Shown here in pieces: positions 18,365 to 27,740 of a DNA stretch of 64,000 bases (position 1 is its first letter; each line of letters begins with the position of its first letter). The DNA comes from VMCP01 sp964527775. GTDB lineage: Bacteria > Bacteroidota > Bacteroidia > NS11-12g > UBA955. Location: positions 248,001-312,000 of the forward strand of contig CAZGQS010000001.1 of NCBI GenBank assembly GCA_964527775.1, given 5' to 3'. A program made the translations under genes and the position numbers. Under the pieces are notes generated by a model, which saw nothing but the letters and a program-made list of their open reading frames with translations, was not told where the DNA came from and made no database searches.

Positions 18365-19564
18365 TCATTGCAACTCTAAGAAATAGCCTTCTAGTTTTTT
18401 AGCAATGCCTTGCCAAGAAAAACGGTTTCTAATTTTCTCACCACCTTTTCGGCCTAATTCGGATCTAAATGAGTCATCATTCAGTATTTTCAGTATTCCA
18501 TCGGTAAATTCCGTTGGGTTTTTCGCTACAATAACCCCTTCTCCTTTTTCTAACCCCAAGCCTTTATAACCAACCTCCGTACTTACAACAGGAACATCCA
18601 TGCTCAAGGCTTCCAATACTTTGTTTTGGGTGCCAGCGCCTATTCTTAATGGTGAAATAACCACATTTGCTGAAGCATATTCTTTGGCTAGATCTTCAAC
18701 GAAGCCGGTTACCGTGATTTTATCTGATACTAAAGACTGTATCCAATGGCCTGGTTTTTGACCGGCAATTACGAAGGTGGCTTCAGGAAAAGCAATTAAT
18801 ACTGATGGCCATATTTCATCAATAAAATAATGTAAAGCATCAATGTTTGGGGCATAACTCATATTTCCCGTGAATAGAATTCTGCCCTTTACAAATTCAA
18901 TATCGGTTCGAGGATAAAATTGATTGATGTCTACTCCATTTTCAAGTAGTTCAACATTAGAGCCTGTACTTTTGAACAAAAACTCTTGATCTACGGTGCT
19001 ACATACCAAAGTTTTAGCGAATTGAGGAATCATCTCTTGTTCAAATTTATATAGCCTATTAAACTCGGTAGACGCAAATAATTTTTGTAAAAAATGATTC
19101 GATTGATCTCTTCGTCTTTGCCAATACAAACTAAATGCATCAGGTAAATCCAAAATTACTTTTGACTTATCGATGCCGTCAAAATATTGAGCCATTCTAA
19201 TGTGTTGAACATGAATGGCATCGTATTTTTCAGATTCCAATAGATTTTTAAGCTTATTTCTGAACTTATTTGATTGAAAAAAGGCAACTTGAAAAGGCTT
19301 TCGTATAAACGTCCCCCAAAAGGTAAAAAAAGCAGAAACCCAAATGGGTCTGTAGATCCATTCAATTCTAGAAATGACCTTAGAGCTTTTGCCAATGGGT
19401 TTTAAAAGTGGTTGAACAGAATCTAAATCTTGTTGGTTTTCAGCAATGGTAAGTAAATGAATTTCGTGCTTATCAATTAATTCACCCATCAAATTGTAAA
19501 TTTTCAATTTATCTCCGCGGTATGGAGGGAAAGGCATTCGATTTGCAACGAACAAGATTTTCAT
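18365..19564 (-). CDS. Glycosyltransferase, GT4/GT1-like
   Basis: The 399-residue protein resembles cytoplasmic GT-B fold sugar transferases. It opens MKILFVANRMPFPPYRGDKL, close to the glycosyltransferases associated with exopolysaccharide and PEP-CTERM loci. The C-terminal half has GRILFTGNMSYAPNIDAL, the VVISPLRIGAGTQNKVLEAL block with the sugar-nucleotide-contacting acidic residue, and SMDVPVVSTEVGYKGL. The donor and acceptor sugars cannot be told from sequence. A TAATTTTG box lies 7 nt upstream. The neighbouring heptose kinase and UGM-like gene fit a surface glycan role, but they are on different units. Confidence 0.85.
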   Translation of the reverse strand: MKILFVANRMPFPPYRGDKLKIYNLMGELIDKHEIHLLTIAENQQDLDSVQPLLKPIGKSSKVISRIEWIYRPIWVSAFFTFWGTFIRKPFQVAFFQSNKFRNKLKNLLESEKYDAIHVQHIRMAQYFDGIDKSKVILDLPDAFSLYWQRRRDQSNHFLQKLFASTEFNRLYKFEQEMIPQFAKTLVCSTVDQEFLFKSTGSNVELLENGVDINQFYPRTDIEFVKGRILFTGNMSYAPNIDALHYFIDEIWPSVLIAFPEATFVIAGQKPGHWIQSLVSDKITVTGFVEDLAKEYASANVVISPLRIGAGTQNKVLEALSMDVPVVSTEVGYKGLGLEKGEGVIVAKNPTEFTDGILKILNDDSFRSELGRKGGEKIRNRFSWQGIAKKLEGYFLELQ

Positions 19565-19571
19565 TCACTAG

Positions 19572-19579
19572 CAAAATTA
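19572..19579 (-). promoter_or_regulatory. Candidate -7 box TAATTTTG for the glycosyltransferase
   Basis: A perfect minus-strand TAnnTTTG match ends 7 nt before the ATG at 19564. On the plus strand a weaker TAATATTG (19616-19623) sits 6 nt before the divergent aminotransferase ATG at 19630. Confidence 0.55.
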
Positions 19580-19629
19580 TGCTTTTTTATTTGCGCATTA
19601 TTTAAAATGAATCGATAATATTGTAGGAG

Positions 19630-20823
19630 ATGGTGACTTTAAGCAGTCGATTAGATAGAGTAATAGAGAGTCAAACTTTGGCAATGACAAAAAAAGCCAG
19701 AGAATTGAAAGAACAGGGAAACGATGTGATCAGCCTGAGCATAGGCGAACCCGATTTTGATACACCCATTAACATTTGCAATGAAGCTACTGCGGCAATG
19801 TCTCGTGGTGAAACTCATTATCCGCCGGTATTGGGTACAATGGCATTTAGACAGGCAATTCAAAGTAAGTTATTAATTGAAAATGGTTTAGACTATTCTG
19901 TTTCTCAAATTATTGTGAGTAACGGCGCTAAACAGAGTTTGTTTAATGCCATTATGGCATTGGTGAACCCTGGTGATGAAGTAATCATTCCTGCACCTTA
20001 TTGGGTAAGTTATCCTTCAATGGTTAATTATGCTCAAGGTAAAGTGGTTGAAATAACTACATCTGTTGAAGAAAATTACCTATGTTCGGCAGAGAAATTA
20101 GAATCGGCAATTACCGATAAAACCAAGCTTATTATCTTCTCCTCTCCTTGCAATCCTAGCGGAACCGTTATACCCAAAGCTCTTTTAGACCAATGGGTTG
20201 AAGTGCTTCAAAGACACCCTCATGTTTTTGTTATCAGTGATGAGATTTATGAGCGTATTGTGTACAATGAAAAGCCAGTGAGTATTGCAAGCTATCCTGG
20301 AATGAAAGACCGAGTTGCAGTGGTAAACGGTTTAGCTAAGGGATTTGCAATGACTGGATGGCGAATTGGATATTTAGCGGGTCCACAGGAGTTGGTAAGT
20401 GCATGTGAGCGTTTCCAAGGAATGGTTTCGTCAGGGGCAAATTCTATAGCCCAAGCAGCAGGAATTGAAGCATTAAAGGGCGATCAATCTCAAGTGGAAA
20501 TGATGCGAATAACCTTTGAAAAAAGGAGAAATCTAATGCATCAGGAATTATCAAAAATAAACGGCATTAAATTGGGCAACCCCGAAGGAGCATTTTATCA
20601 TTTTCCAGATGTTTCTTATTATTTTGGAAAGAAAGATGGGGAAACCACTTTAAATAATGCTGATGAGATTTGCCTATACTTGTTGGAGAGAGCCTTGGTA
20701 GCTTTGGTTTCAGGAGCTGCATTTGGAGCCCCGAATTGCATCAGATTGAGTTATGCAACTTCAGAGGAGAATATTGTTGAAGCTTGTTCTCGAATCAAAA
20801 AGGCTTTAGAATCCTTGAATTGA
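19630..20823 (+). CDS. Class I pyridoxal-phosphate aminotransferase (aspartate aminotransferase type)
   Basis: The 397-residue enzyme transfers amino groups between an amino acid, probably aspartate, and a 2-oxo acid. Family marks are ISLSIGEPDFDTP near the N-terminus, the FSSPCNPSGTV loop, SDEIYERIVY with the PLP-contacting Asp and Tyr, and the PLP lysine in NGLAKGFAMTGWRIGY. The arginine that binds the substrate carboxylate sits in CIRLSYATSEENI. The closest group is aspartate aminotransferase of the bacterial type I-gamma kind, but exact substrate use is an inference. It is followed 21 nt later by the heptose kinase gene. Confidence 0.88.
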   Translation: MVTLSSRLDRVIESQTLAMTKKARELKEQGNDVISLSIGEPDFDTPINICNEATAAMSRGETHYPPVLGTMAFRQAIQSKLLIENGLDYSVSQIIVSNGAKQSLFNAIMALVNPGDEVIIPAPYWVSYPSMVNYAQGKVVEITTSVEENYLCSAEKLESAITDKTKLIIFSSPCNPSGTVIPKALLDQWVEVLQRHPHVFVISDEIYERIVYNEKPVSIASYPGMKDRVAVVNGLAKGFAMTGWRIGYLAGPQELVSACERFQGMVSSGANSIAQAAGIEALKGDQSQVEMMRITFEKRRNLMHQELSKINGIKLGNPEGAFYHFPDVSYYFGKKDGETTLNNADEICLYLLERALVALVSGAAFGAPNCIRLSYATSEENIVEACSRIKKALESLN

Positions 20824-20827
20824 ACTT

Positions 20828-20835
20828 TATATTTG
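20828..20835 (+). promoter_or_regulatory. Candidate -7 box TATATTTG for the heptose kinase gene
   Basis: A perfect TAnnTTTG match starts 4 nt after the aminotransferase stop and ends 9 nt before the ATG at 20845. It suggests the kinase has its own promoter despite the short intergenic gap. Confidence 0.5.
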
Positions 20836-20844
20836 CCAAATTAA

Positions 20845-21834
20845 ATGAACATGCTAGACTTAGACTCGCTTTTTGATAGTTTCAACGGATTAAGAGTATT
20901 GATTGTGGGAGATGTAATGGTAGATAATTACATCAATGGAAAGGTTGAACGTGTTTCTCCCGAAGCCCCTGTTCCCGTTGTAGATGTAACTAATATAGAG
21001 TCTAGATTGGGTGGCGCCGGGAATGTAGCCTTGAACATCAAATCTATGGGAGCAGTTCCAATTATGGTTAGCGTTATTGGTAATGATAAAGAAGGTGAAG
21101 ACTTAAAAATGTTGTTAGAAGATCAAGGTATTTATTCTAAAGCATTATTGGTCAGTGACTCTCGTAAAACTACCACAAAAACTCGAGTGGTTGGAAATCA
21201 TCACCAACTTTTAAGATTTGATCATGAGGTTAAACATGATTTAAATTCAGTTGATTCGTTTTTGTTGGAAGAGTATTTCGATAAAGAAATTGAGAACGCC
21301 GATGTAGTGATTTTTGAAGATTACAATAAAGGAGTTTTGCATGCTTCGAATATCAAGTCATTCATTGATAAAGCCAATAAATTAGGCATTCCAACTATTG
21401 TAGACCCTAAGAAAAACAACTTCTTGGAATACAAGAATACAACCATTTTTAAGCCCAACTTAAAGGAAATTAAGGAAGGTCTAAATCTTGATTCTTCATT
21501 TGAACAAATTGATGAAGTAGAAGAGGCTATTTCTTTATTGGAAAGTAAATTAAACAATAAAAGAACATTGGTTACCTTAAGCGAAAGAGGGGTAATTATA
21601 TCAGACTCTGGAAGTTTCATTCAAGTTCCAGCTCATATTCGAAATATTGCCGATGTTAGCGGTGCTGGAGACACTGTTGTTAGTGTAGCGGCACTTGCCC
21701 TTGCCCAAAAAGTGTCGCCCGAACTGATTGCCGAGTTGAGTAATTTGGCTGGCGGACTGGTTTGCGAAAAACGCGGGGTTGTGCCCATCAATAAAGATGA
21801 ACTATTGGCCGAAGCAAAGAAAATCCTCTCTTAG
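20845..21834 (+). CDS. D-glycero-beta-D-manno-heptose 7-phosphate kinase (RfaE/HldE N-terminal domain type)
   Basis: This PfkB-family sugar kinase would phosphorylate heptose 7-phosphate in the ADP-heptose pathway for lipopolysaccharide core. The 329-residue product opens with LIVGDVMVDNYINGKVERVSPEAP, the conserved RfaE block, then RLGGAGNVALNI. The PfkB anion hole ADVSGAGDTVVSVAALALA is near the C-terminus. The adenylyltransferase domain of full HldE is missing, so this is the kinase half only; a separate gene would have to supply the other activity. An alternative ATG lies two codons downstream. Confidence 0.88.
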   Translation: MNMLDLDSLFDSFNGLRVLIVGDVMVDNYINGKVERVSPEAPVPVVDVTNIESRLGGAGNVALNIKSMGAVPIMVSVIGNDKEGEDLKMLLEDQGIYSKALLVSDSRKTTTKTRVVGNHHQLLRFDHEVKHDLNSVDSFLLEEYFDKEIENADVVIFEDYNKGVLHASNIKSFIDKANKLGIPTIVDPKKNNFLEYKNTTIFKPNLKEIKEGLNLDSSFEQIDEVEEAISLLESKLNNKRTLVTLSERGVIISDSGSFIQVPAHIRNIADVSGAGDTVVSVAALALAQKVSPELIAELSNLAGGLVCEKRGVVPINKDELLAEAKKILS

Positions 21835-21847
21835 TTTTTTGAATTTA

Positions 21848-23272
21848 TTACGAATAACCTGACAGGTTAAATTCGGTCGATTCTTGATAATCACTATCGG
21901 TATTTATATCCCAAAGATTCTGATTAATTCCCGTATTGATTTCTTTTGCAAGTAGCAACCCCATAAGTATGGAATGGTCTTGATTGTTATACTTAAATGA
22001 GCCATATCTACCTATGAGTTTCAAATTTGAAATGGTATTTAGATAATCAATGATGGGATTCAGATTTTCCATGTATCCAGTTTCATAAACTGGGTAACAT
22101 TTGGGTATTTTAATCACCTTTGAATTCAATACAAGATCATTATTTGAAATGAGATTTAGCATCAATAACTCTCTGTGAGCTAATTGAGATAATTCTTCAT
22201 CGCTTTTTTGCCATAAAGAATCACTATCGAAACTCCAAAACTCTAAACACAAGATACTGGTTGATTTACCATTGGTGAGTGTAGGGCACCAATTTCTAAA
22301 ATTAGTTATTCTGCCGTGGGTTGCCTCTGGTGAATGGATATAGATCCAATTATCTGGAAATAGTTGATTGCTGTTAATCTCCAAATACACCAATGTGGTA
22401 TTTCGAAAATACAATTTTCGGGTATAATCTAAAATCTGTTGGGGTACATTTGATAATCCTTGAATTAGCGAAGTCATGGGCATGGTTGAAACAATCCAAT
22501 CGGCTTTAAACGATTCCCCATTTTCAGTGATTATTTCAGTAATCTTTGAATCATGCTCAATGAAACGTTCAATCTTCTGTCCAAAAAGTATCTTTCCACC
22601 TAGATTTTCAAATCTGTGTGCAATTTCATTGTAAATAGCACCTGTTCCCTTGTGAGGATAGGCAAAGACATCCACGAGGGTCTTGTGTTTATTGTTTTTA
22701 TTGCCTTTTATAGATGAAATTAAAGCTTCCCAAAGTGATAGTTTTTTGATTCTTTGGGATGCCCAATCGGCATCAATTTGATTGCAATTAATGCCCCATA
22801 ATTTTTCGGTGTAGGATTTAAAGAACATTCCGAAAAGCTTTTCCCCGAATTTATTGGTTACCCAATCTTCAAAGGTTTTAATCGACTTATTTGGGAAAAT
22901 TCTAATCCAGAAATAACTGAACAATATATGGGTTAACTCAAAAATGGAGATGTTTCGAATAACATTTCCAATTTTCAATGGATAATCAAAGAACTTATTC
23001 CTGTAATAGATTCGAGTAAGTCGATTGACTACCGTGAAGTTATTTCCCACAATTTCATGGAAGAAGTCATTGACTATTTTATCGCTGGTAAAAAACCGGT
23101 GAGGTCCACAATCTACAATTTGACCAAACATATCTAAACTGCGTGACATCCCGCCAACTTGATTAGTTAATTCAATCAAGGTAACAGGATGTCCGAGTTT
23201 AATGAGTTGATATGCAGCAGTTAGTCCGGCTGGGCCGGCGCCAATAATGATAACAGATGCTTTTTCTGACAC
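21848..23272 (-). CDS. FAD-dependent oxidoreductase, UDP-galactopyranose mutase/amine oxidase-like
   Basis: The 474-residue flavoprotein has the dinucleotide-binding start SVIIIGAGPAGLTAAYQLI and GGMSRSLDMFG with a CGPHRFF block as in the UGM/protoporphyrinogen-oxidase-like group. LWGINCNQIDADWASQRIK is typical of the bacterial NAD(P)/FAD proteins found at polysaccharide loci. The C-terminal FAD segment is the LIGRYGSFKYNNQDHSI region. The substrate is unknown; a surface glycan role is a family-based inference. It starts 6 nt after the POT transporter stop and is likely cotranscribed with it. Confidence 0.8.
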   Translation of the reverse strand: MSEKASVIIIGAGPAGLTAAYQLIKLGHPVTLIELTNQVGGMSRSLDMFGQIVDCGPHRFFTSDKIVNDFFHEIVGNNFTVVNRLTRIYYRNKFFDYPLKIGNVIRNISIFELTHILFSYFWIRIFPNKSIKTFEDWVTNKFGEKLFGMFFKSYTEKLWGINCNQIDADWASQRIKKLSLWEALISSIKGNKNNKHKTLVDVFAYPHKGTGAIYNEIAHRFENLGGKILFGQKIERFIEHDSKITEIITENGESFKADWIVSTMPMTSLIQGLSNVPQQILDYTRKLYFRNTTLVYLEINSNQLFPDNWIYIHSPEATHGRITNFRNWCPTLTNGKSTSILCLEFWSFDSDSLWQKSDEELSQLAHRELLMLNLISNNDLVLNSKVIKIPKCYPVYETGYMENLNPIIDYLNTISNLKLIGRYGSFKYNNQDHSILMGLLLAKEINTGINQNLWDINTDSDYQESTEFNLSGYS

Positions 23273-23278
23273 AAATGA

Positions 23279-25186
23279 TTATCTCACTCCATTCATCAAG
23301 ACCAAGAGTTTTTTGCTCAAGAAGAACAAGAATACAGAGGCAATACCAGCCATGAATACGAATAACATGAAGAAATCGTATAATGTGGCAATGGTAAATC
23401 CAACAAAAGTTGGTTTTTCAGGCTTTAAGTTCCAAAGTTGAACTTTTTCAGTTTTAACCAATTTGGAATCCTTTACCTCTTCCACTACTTCGTAGGTTAA
23501 TAATTCATTTTCGCCAACCAATAAAGCTGAATTGAAGTTCTTATTGAAACTCTTAATCACTTTTAAATGGAAAACAGAAACTGTACCAGTTTTTGCCGAG
23601 CCTGTATCAACGGAAACTGAATTTAAGATACTCTTTTCATCCGTTGTTTCTGTCCAATTTGCAGTAGCCACAGGAAGAATGTATTGTGCTTTCGGATCAT
23701 CTTTAAATACCATGGTATCTAAAGAATTTGATTTAATAGCAGTTAATACGGAGTTCAGTGACGCACTGTCGGTTTTTATTGAAGAAGTTTCATTTTTTAC
23801 TTCTTCCGGATATAATGAGCTTAATGTTCCAGCAAATTTATTTGCTGATGCGGTTGATAAGAACCACACTCCCATCAATAATGATGCAAAACGCGCAGGA
23901 GACAATTTATTCACCATAGACAAACCAATAGGACTTAAGCATAGCTCACCCAAGGTATGAATGGTATACAAACTAACCAACCAAATCATGCTCACTTTTG
24001 TAGAAGGATCTAATCCTTTTACACCGAAAGCAATTACTAAATATCCAACAGCAAGCAAGAAAAGACCTAATGCTTGTTTAAACGGTGAAGCGGGCTCCAT
24101 ATTTCGTTTACCAAGAACACCCCACAACCAAACAAAGATTGGTGCGAAAATGACAATTGCTAATGCGTTGATTGATTGGAAGTAAGATGCTGGAATTAAT
24201 TCACCAAACAAATTTCTATCGGTTTGCTCCTCGGCAAAATAAGTCAATGATGCACCGGCTTGTTCAAAGGCAGCCCAGAAGAAAATAACAAAGAATGCAG
24301 CAATATAAACAACCCAAATTCTTTGCTTTTCAATTTTGGTCAAGCTTGGGTCGGTAATGATGAATCCAGGAGCGGCAATTGTCAAACCAAAGATGAACGA
24401 TCCAATCAAATCGTATTCAAGTCCCCAGAAAAACAAAGAAAATAAGGCTACGAAAGCTCCAACCCAAATAAATACTCTGTTGTTATTGACAGGAAGGGCT
24501 TCACCTGTAGAAGGTTGTTCATCTCTTGTAGAATTGGCTTTTTCACCAATTTGTTGACCATCTGGTGTAACAATATATTTATTTTTAAGGGAGATAAACA
24601 AAATCAAACTCAATATCATACCTGCACAAGCTGCCAAGAATCCCCAACGGAAATCACCAGCATTACCTGTATCTCCTAAATAACCGCACAACAGAGGAGC
24701 AATGAATGCACCTAAGTTGATACCCATATAGAAGATCGTAAAAGCAGAGTCAACACGTTTGTCGCCTTCTGGGTATAATTGACCAACCATAGTAGAAATA
24801 TTGGGCTTGAAAAACCCATTTCCTACTATTAGCATGAATAATCCGCTAAACATGAAAATGGAAGCGACTGAAACCTCTTGATAATATGTACCAGCTAGGA
24901 ACATCAAAAATTGGCCGAAAGCCATTAAAATTCCACCAATGATGATGGATTTGCGATTGCCCCAATAACGGTCAGCCATGTAACCACCTAACAATGGAGT
25001 AAGGTAAACCAATCCGGTATAACTTCCATAAATGTCTGAAGCATATGCCTTGTCAAAAAGAAGAGCTTTGGTCATGAAAAGCGTAAAAAGAGCGCGCATT
25101 CCATAATAACTAAAGCGCTCCCACATTTCGGTAACAAACAAGACGTAAAGTCCTTTAGGGTGTCCCTTTTGAGCTACTGTATTCAT
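23279..25186 (-). CDS. POT-family proton-dependent peptide transporter
   Basis: The predicted protein is an inner membrane proton/oligopeptide symporter. The 635 residues start MNTVAQKGHPKGLYVLFVTE, with the family signature EMWERFSYYGMRALFTLFM in helix 1. FFKPNISTMVGQLYPEGDKR and the FYMGINLGAF helix are also typical. Between about residue 480 and 590 sits a non-membrane insert with polar sequence (SIKTDSASLNSV and onward), located before the last helices as in many Bacteroidota members. The ATG at 25186 is preferred over an upstream extension that lacks family similarity. The UGM-like gene follows 6 nt downstream. Confidence 0.9.
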   Translation of the reverse strand: MNTVAQKGHPKGLYVLFVTEMWERFSYYGMRALFTLFMTKALLFDKAYASDIYGSYTGLVYLTPLLGGYMADRYWGNRKSIIIGGILMAFGQFLMFLAGTYYQEVSVASIFMFSGLFMLIVGNGFFKPNISTMVGQLYPEGDKRVDSAFTIFYMGINLGAFIAPLLCGYLGDTGNAGDFRWGFLAACAGMILSLILFISLKNKYIVTPDGQQIGEKANSTRDEQPSTGEALPVNNNRVFIWVGAFVALFSLFFWGLEYDLIGSFIFGLTIAAPGFIITDPSLTKIEKQRIWVVYIAAFFVIFFWAAFEQAGASLTYFAEEQTDRNLFGELIPASYFQSINALAIVIFAPIFVWLWGVLGKRNMEPASPFKQALGLFLLAVGYLVIAFGVKGLDPSTKVSMIWLVSLYTIHTLGELCLSPIGLSMVNKLSPARFASLLMGVWFLSTASANKFAGTLSSLYPEEVKNETSSIKTDSASLNSVLTAIKSNSLDTMVFKDDPKAQYILPVATANWTETTDEKSILNSVSVDTGSAKTGTVSVFHLKVIKSFNKNFNSALLVGENELLTYEVVEEVKDSKLVKTEKVQLWNLKPEKPTFVGFTIATLYDFFMLFVFMAGIASVFLFFLSKKLLVLMNGVR

Positions 25187-25270
25187 ATTTTCTATTTGTA
25201 TGTGTAAATGTTGGGGGCTAAAATAGACCAAATTTTTGAATAAGCCATACTGCAAAGCGCCAATTATCCG

Positions 25271-25278
25271 TTAATTTG
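25271..25278 (+). promoter_or_regulatory. Candidate -7 box TTAATTTG for the lpx operon
   Basis: Seven of eight positions match TAnnTTTG and the box ends 9 nt before the lpxD ATG. The divergent POT gene starts at 25186. Confidence 0.4.
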
Positions 25279-25287
25279 CGTTTAATA

Positions 25288-26328
25288 ATGAAACTAACAG
25301 CTTCAGATATTGCTCTACAAACTCAAGGAACGGTGGTAGGAAACCCAGACCAATTCATTGATAAAGTTTCAAAACTGGAAGAAGGCGATTCTTTGAGTTT
25401 GGGTTTTTTTTCTAACCCGAAATACGAAAAGGCCCTTAAAGAATCTGCTTGCGGTATTATTTTTGTTCCCGTTGGATACGGTCAAAAACAACCTGAAAAT
25501 GCCACGTACATAGAACACACCAATCCATATTTCGCCTTTTGCACTATATTGACCAAGTATTTCAATCCTAATAAACGAAAATCAGGCATTTCAAATACTG
25601 CAATCATTCACCCAAGTGCTTCGATTGGCGAGAATGTTTACATTGGCGAATATTGTACAATTGGAGAATTATCGGTTATTGGCGATAATACATCTATTGC
25701 TGATGGTTGTGTTATAGGTGAACAAGTTAACATTGGATCAGGCTCTACCCTATTTCCGAGGGTTGTGATTTATTCGGGATGTTCTGTTGGACGAAATTTC
25801 ACTGCACATTCTGGTAGTGTAATTGGAAGCGACGGTTTTGGGTTTGCACCTGTAAATGGGACATATGTGAAAATTCCTCAGGTAGGAAATGTAATCATAG
25901 AAGATGATGTTGAATTGGGTGCTAATTGTTGCATTGACAGAGCCACCATGGGTTCTACTGTCATTAGAAAAGGTACCAAGCTTGATAATATGGTACAAGT
26001 AGCTCACAACGTGGAAATAGGTGAACACACGGTTATTGCTTCACAAACAGGTATTGCAGGTAGTACAAAAATTGGAGATCACTGCGTTTTTGGTGGTCAA
26101 ACTGGTATTGCTGGCCATTTATATATTGCACCATTCAATTCGTTTGGTGGCCAATCTGGCATAACCTCAAATATTAAGGAAACCCATCAAAAAATGAGTG
26201 GTACCCCAGCAATGAACGTAAATTCGTATCTTCGCAGTGTGGTTGCCATTCAAAAACTACCACAGTTATTAAAGGAAATCGAATCATTAAAAAAAGAAAT
26301 TAACCGTCTTAAAGAAACCAATGGCTAA
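25288..26328 (+). CDS. lpxD: UDP-3-O-(3-hydroxyacyl)glucosamine N-acyltransferase
   Basis: It catalyses the third step of lipid A synthesis, adding the N-linked hydroxyacyl chain. The predicted 346-residue protein has an N-terminal sugar-binding region (1-100) and then a left-handed beta-helix of hexapeptide repeats (for example ASIGENVYIGEYCTIGE, SVGRNFTAHSGSVIGSD). The catalytic histidine lies in VQVAHNVEIGEH. The C-terminus is a short helix ending KEINRLKETNG. The ATG at 25288 is chosen over an in-frame TTG 12 nt upstream. It overlaps lpxC/fabZ by 8 bp. Confidence 0.95.
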   Translation: MKLTASDIALQTQGTVVGNPDQFIDKVSKLEEGDSLSLGFFSNPKYEKALKESACGIIFVPVGYGQKQPENATYIEHTNPYFAFCTILTKYFNPNKRKSGISNTAIIHPSASIGENVYIGEYCTIGELSVIGDNTSIADGCVIGEQVNIGSGSTLFPRVVIYSGCSVGRNFTAHSGSVIGSDGFGFAPVNGTYVKIPQVGNVIIEDDVELGANCCIDRATMGSTVIRKGTKLDNMVQVAHNVEIGEHTVIASQTGIAGSTKIGDHCVFGGQTGIAGHLYIAPFNSFGGQSGITSNIKETHQKMSGTPAMNVNSYLRSVVAIQKLPQLLKEIESLKKEINRLKETNG

Positions 26329-27733
26329 TATCAATCCCAAACAAACTACTCTGGCACATTCCATAGAATTCAAAGGCGTTGGTTTGCATACTGGAGCTGC
26401 AGTTAAAGTAATTTTAACACCTGCAATAGATAATCACGGATATAAATTTCAGCGTATAGATTTAGAGGGAATGCCCATTATTGAGGCTGACGCTGATTTA
26501 GTTACAGATACCTCTCGCGGAACAACATTAGAGAAAAACGGAGCTTCTGTTTCTACAATTGAACATGTTTTAGCTTCACTTGTGGGTTCTGAAGTTGACA
26601 ATTGTTTAATTCAAGTAGATGGACCTGAAATGCCCATCATGGATGGAAGTTCAATTTCATTCATGGAAGGTATTAAGAACGTAGGAATTGTTGAATTGGA
26701 AGAAGATAGAGAGTATTTTGAAATCCCTCATAATATCCATTATCAAGATCTTGAGAATCAAGTTGAGATCGTAGCTATGCCTGCGGTAGATTATAGATTA
26801 ACCGTAATGGTTGATTATAATTCACCGGTTTTGGGAACTCAGCATGCTTCCATAACTCAAATCAATGAATTTGAAAAAGAAATTGCTCCTTGCAGAACCT
26901 TTTGTTTTTTGCATGAGCTGGAATATCTACTCAACAATAACTTAATTAAAGGTGGTGACTTGAATAACGCTATTGTGGTAGTTGATAAAGTAGTAAATCA
27001 AGACGAGCTTGATCGATTAGCCAAAGTATTTAACAAGGAAAGTATTGAAGTTAAGACAGACGGCATTCTTAATAATTTAGAACTTCGATTTTCAAACGAA
27101 CCTGCTCGACATAAATTATTAGATATGGTGGGTGATTTAGCTTTGGTAGGCATGCCATTAAAGGGACAAATCATGGCAGCTCGTCCTGGACATGCATCAA
27201 ATGTGGCTTTCGCAAAAAAACTAAAACAAGTGCTAAAAAAAGAAATTAAGCGTAAACAAGAAGGTAGACCTTTATACGACCCAAACCAGAAGCCATTATA
27301 CGCGACCAAAGATATTATAAAGATGTTGCCTCATGCTCACCCCTTTCTATTGGTTGATAAAATCATGGAAATTTCGGAAAAGCATGTAGTTGGAATTAAG
27401 AATATTACTTACGACCAACCATTCTTTGGTGGACATTTTCCTGGTGACCCTATTATGCCAGGAGTATTGCAAGTTGAAGCGATGGCTCAAGCGGGTGGTA
27501 TTTTAGTGCTTTCTACCGTTGATGATCCTGAAAACTACGGAACCTATTTTTTAAAAATAGACAACACCAAGTTTAAAGACAAAGTCGTTCCAGGAGATAC
27601 TTTAGTTATGAAACTTGAATTGACTGAACCTATCAGACGCGGTATTTGTGCTATGCGCGGCAGAGCTTGGGTAGGTGATAAATTAGTGTGCGAATCTGAA
27701 CTTATGGCTCAGGTAGTTAAAATTAAAAATTAA
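26321..27733 (+). CDS. lpxC/fabZ: Bifunctional UDP-3-O-acyl-GlcNAc deacetylase / 3-hydroxyacyl-ACP dehydratase
   Basis: This fusion of two enzymes in 470 residues is characteristic of Bacteroidota. The LpxC part (about 1-310) removes acetate from UDP-3-O-acylglucosamine, the committed step of lipid A synthesis. It shows the zinc histidine in STIEHVLASL, MDGSSISFMEG and the late AARPGHASNVAFAKKL. The FabZ part (about 325-470) dehydrates 3-hydroxyacyl-ACP and carries the active-site block LPHAHPFLLVDKI and GHFPGDPIMPGVLQVEAMAQ. It overlaps lpxD by 8 bp and precedes lpxA by 7 nt. Both activities feed the same acyl-ACP pool. Confidence 0.97.
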   Translation: MANINPKQTTLAHSIEFKGVGLHTGAAVKVILTPAIDNHGYKFQRIDLEGMPIIEADADLVTDTSRGTTLEKNGASVSTIEHVLASLVGSEVDNCLIQVDGPEMPIMDGSSISFMEGIKNVGIVELEEDREYFEIPHNIHYQDLENQVEIVAMPAVDYRLTVMVDYNSPVLGTQHASITQINEFEKEIAPCRTFCFLHELEYLLNNNLIKGGDLNNAIVVVDKVVNQDELDRLAKVFNKESIEVKTDGILNNLELRFSNEPARHKLLDMVGDLALVGMPLKGQIMAARPGHASNVAFAKKLKQVLKKEIKRKQEGRPLYDPNQKPLYATKDIIKMLPHAHPFLLVDKIMEISEKHVVGIKNITYDQPFFGGHFPGDPIMPGVLQVEAMAQAGGILVLSTVDDPENYGTYFLKIDNTKFKDKVVPGDTLVMKLELTEPIRRGICAMRGRAWVGDKLVCESELMAQVVKIKN

Positions 27734-27740
27734 TATCAAA

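Noticed and set aside
23532..24557. Plus-strand reading frames inside the POT gene
   Set aside because: They lie opposite a well-matched transporter gene and have no recognisable domain.
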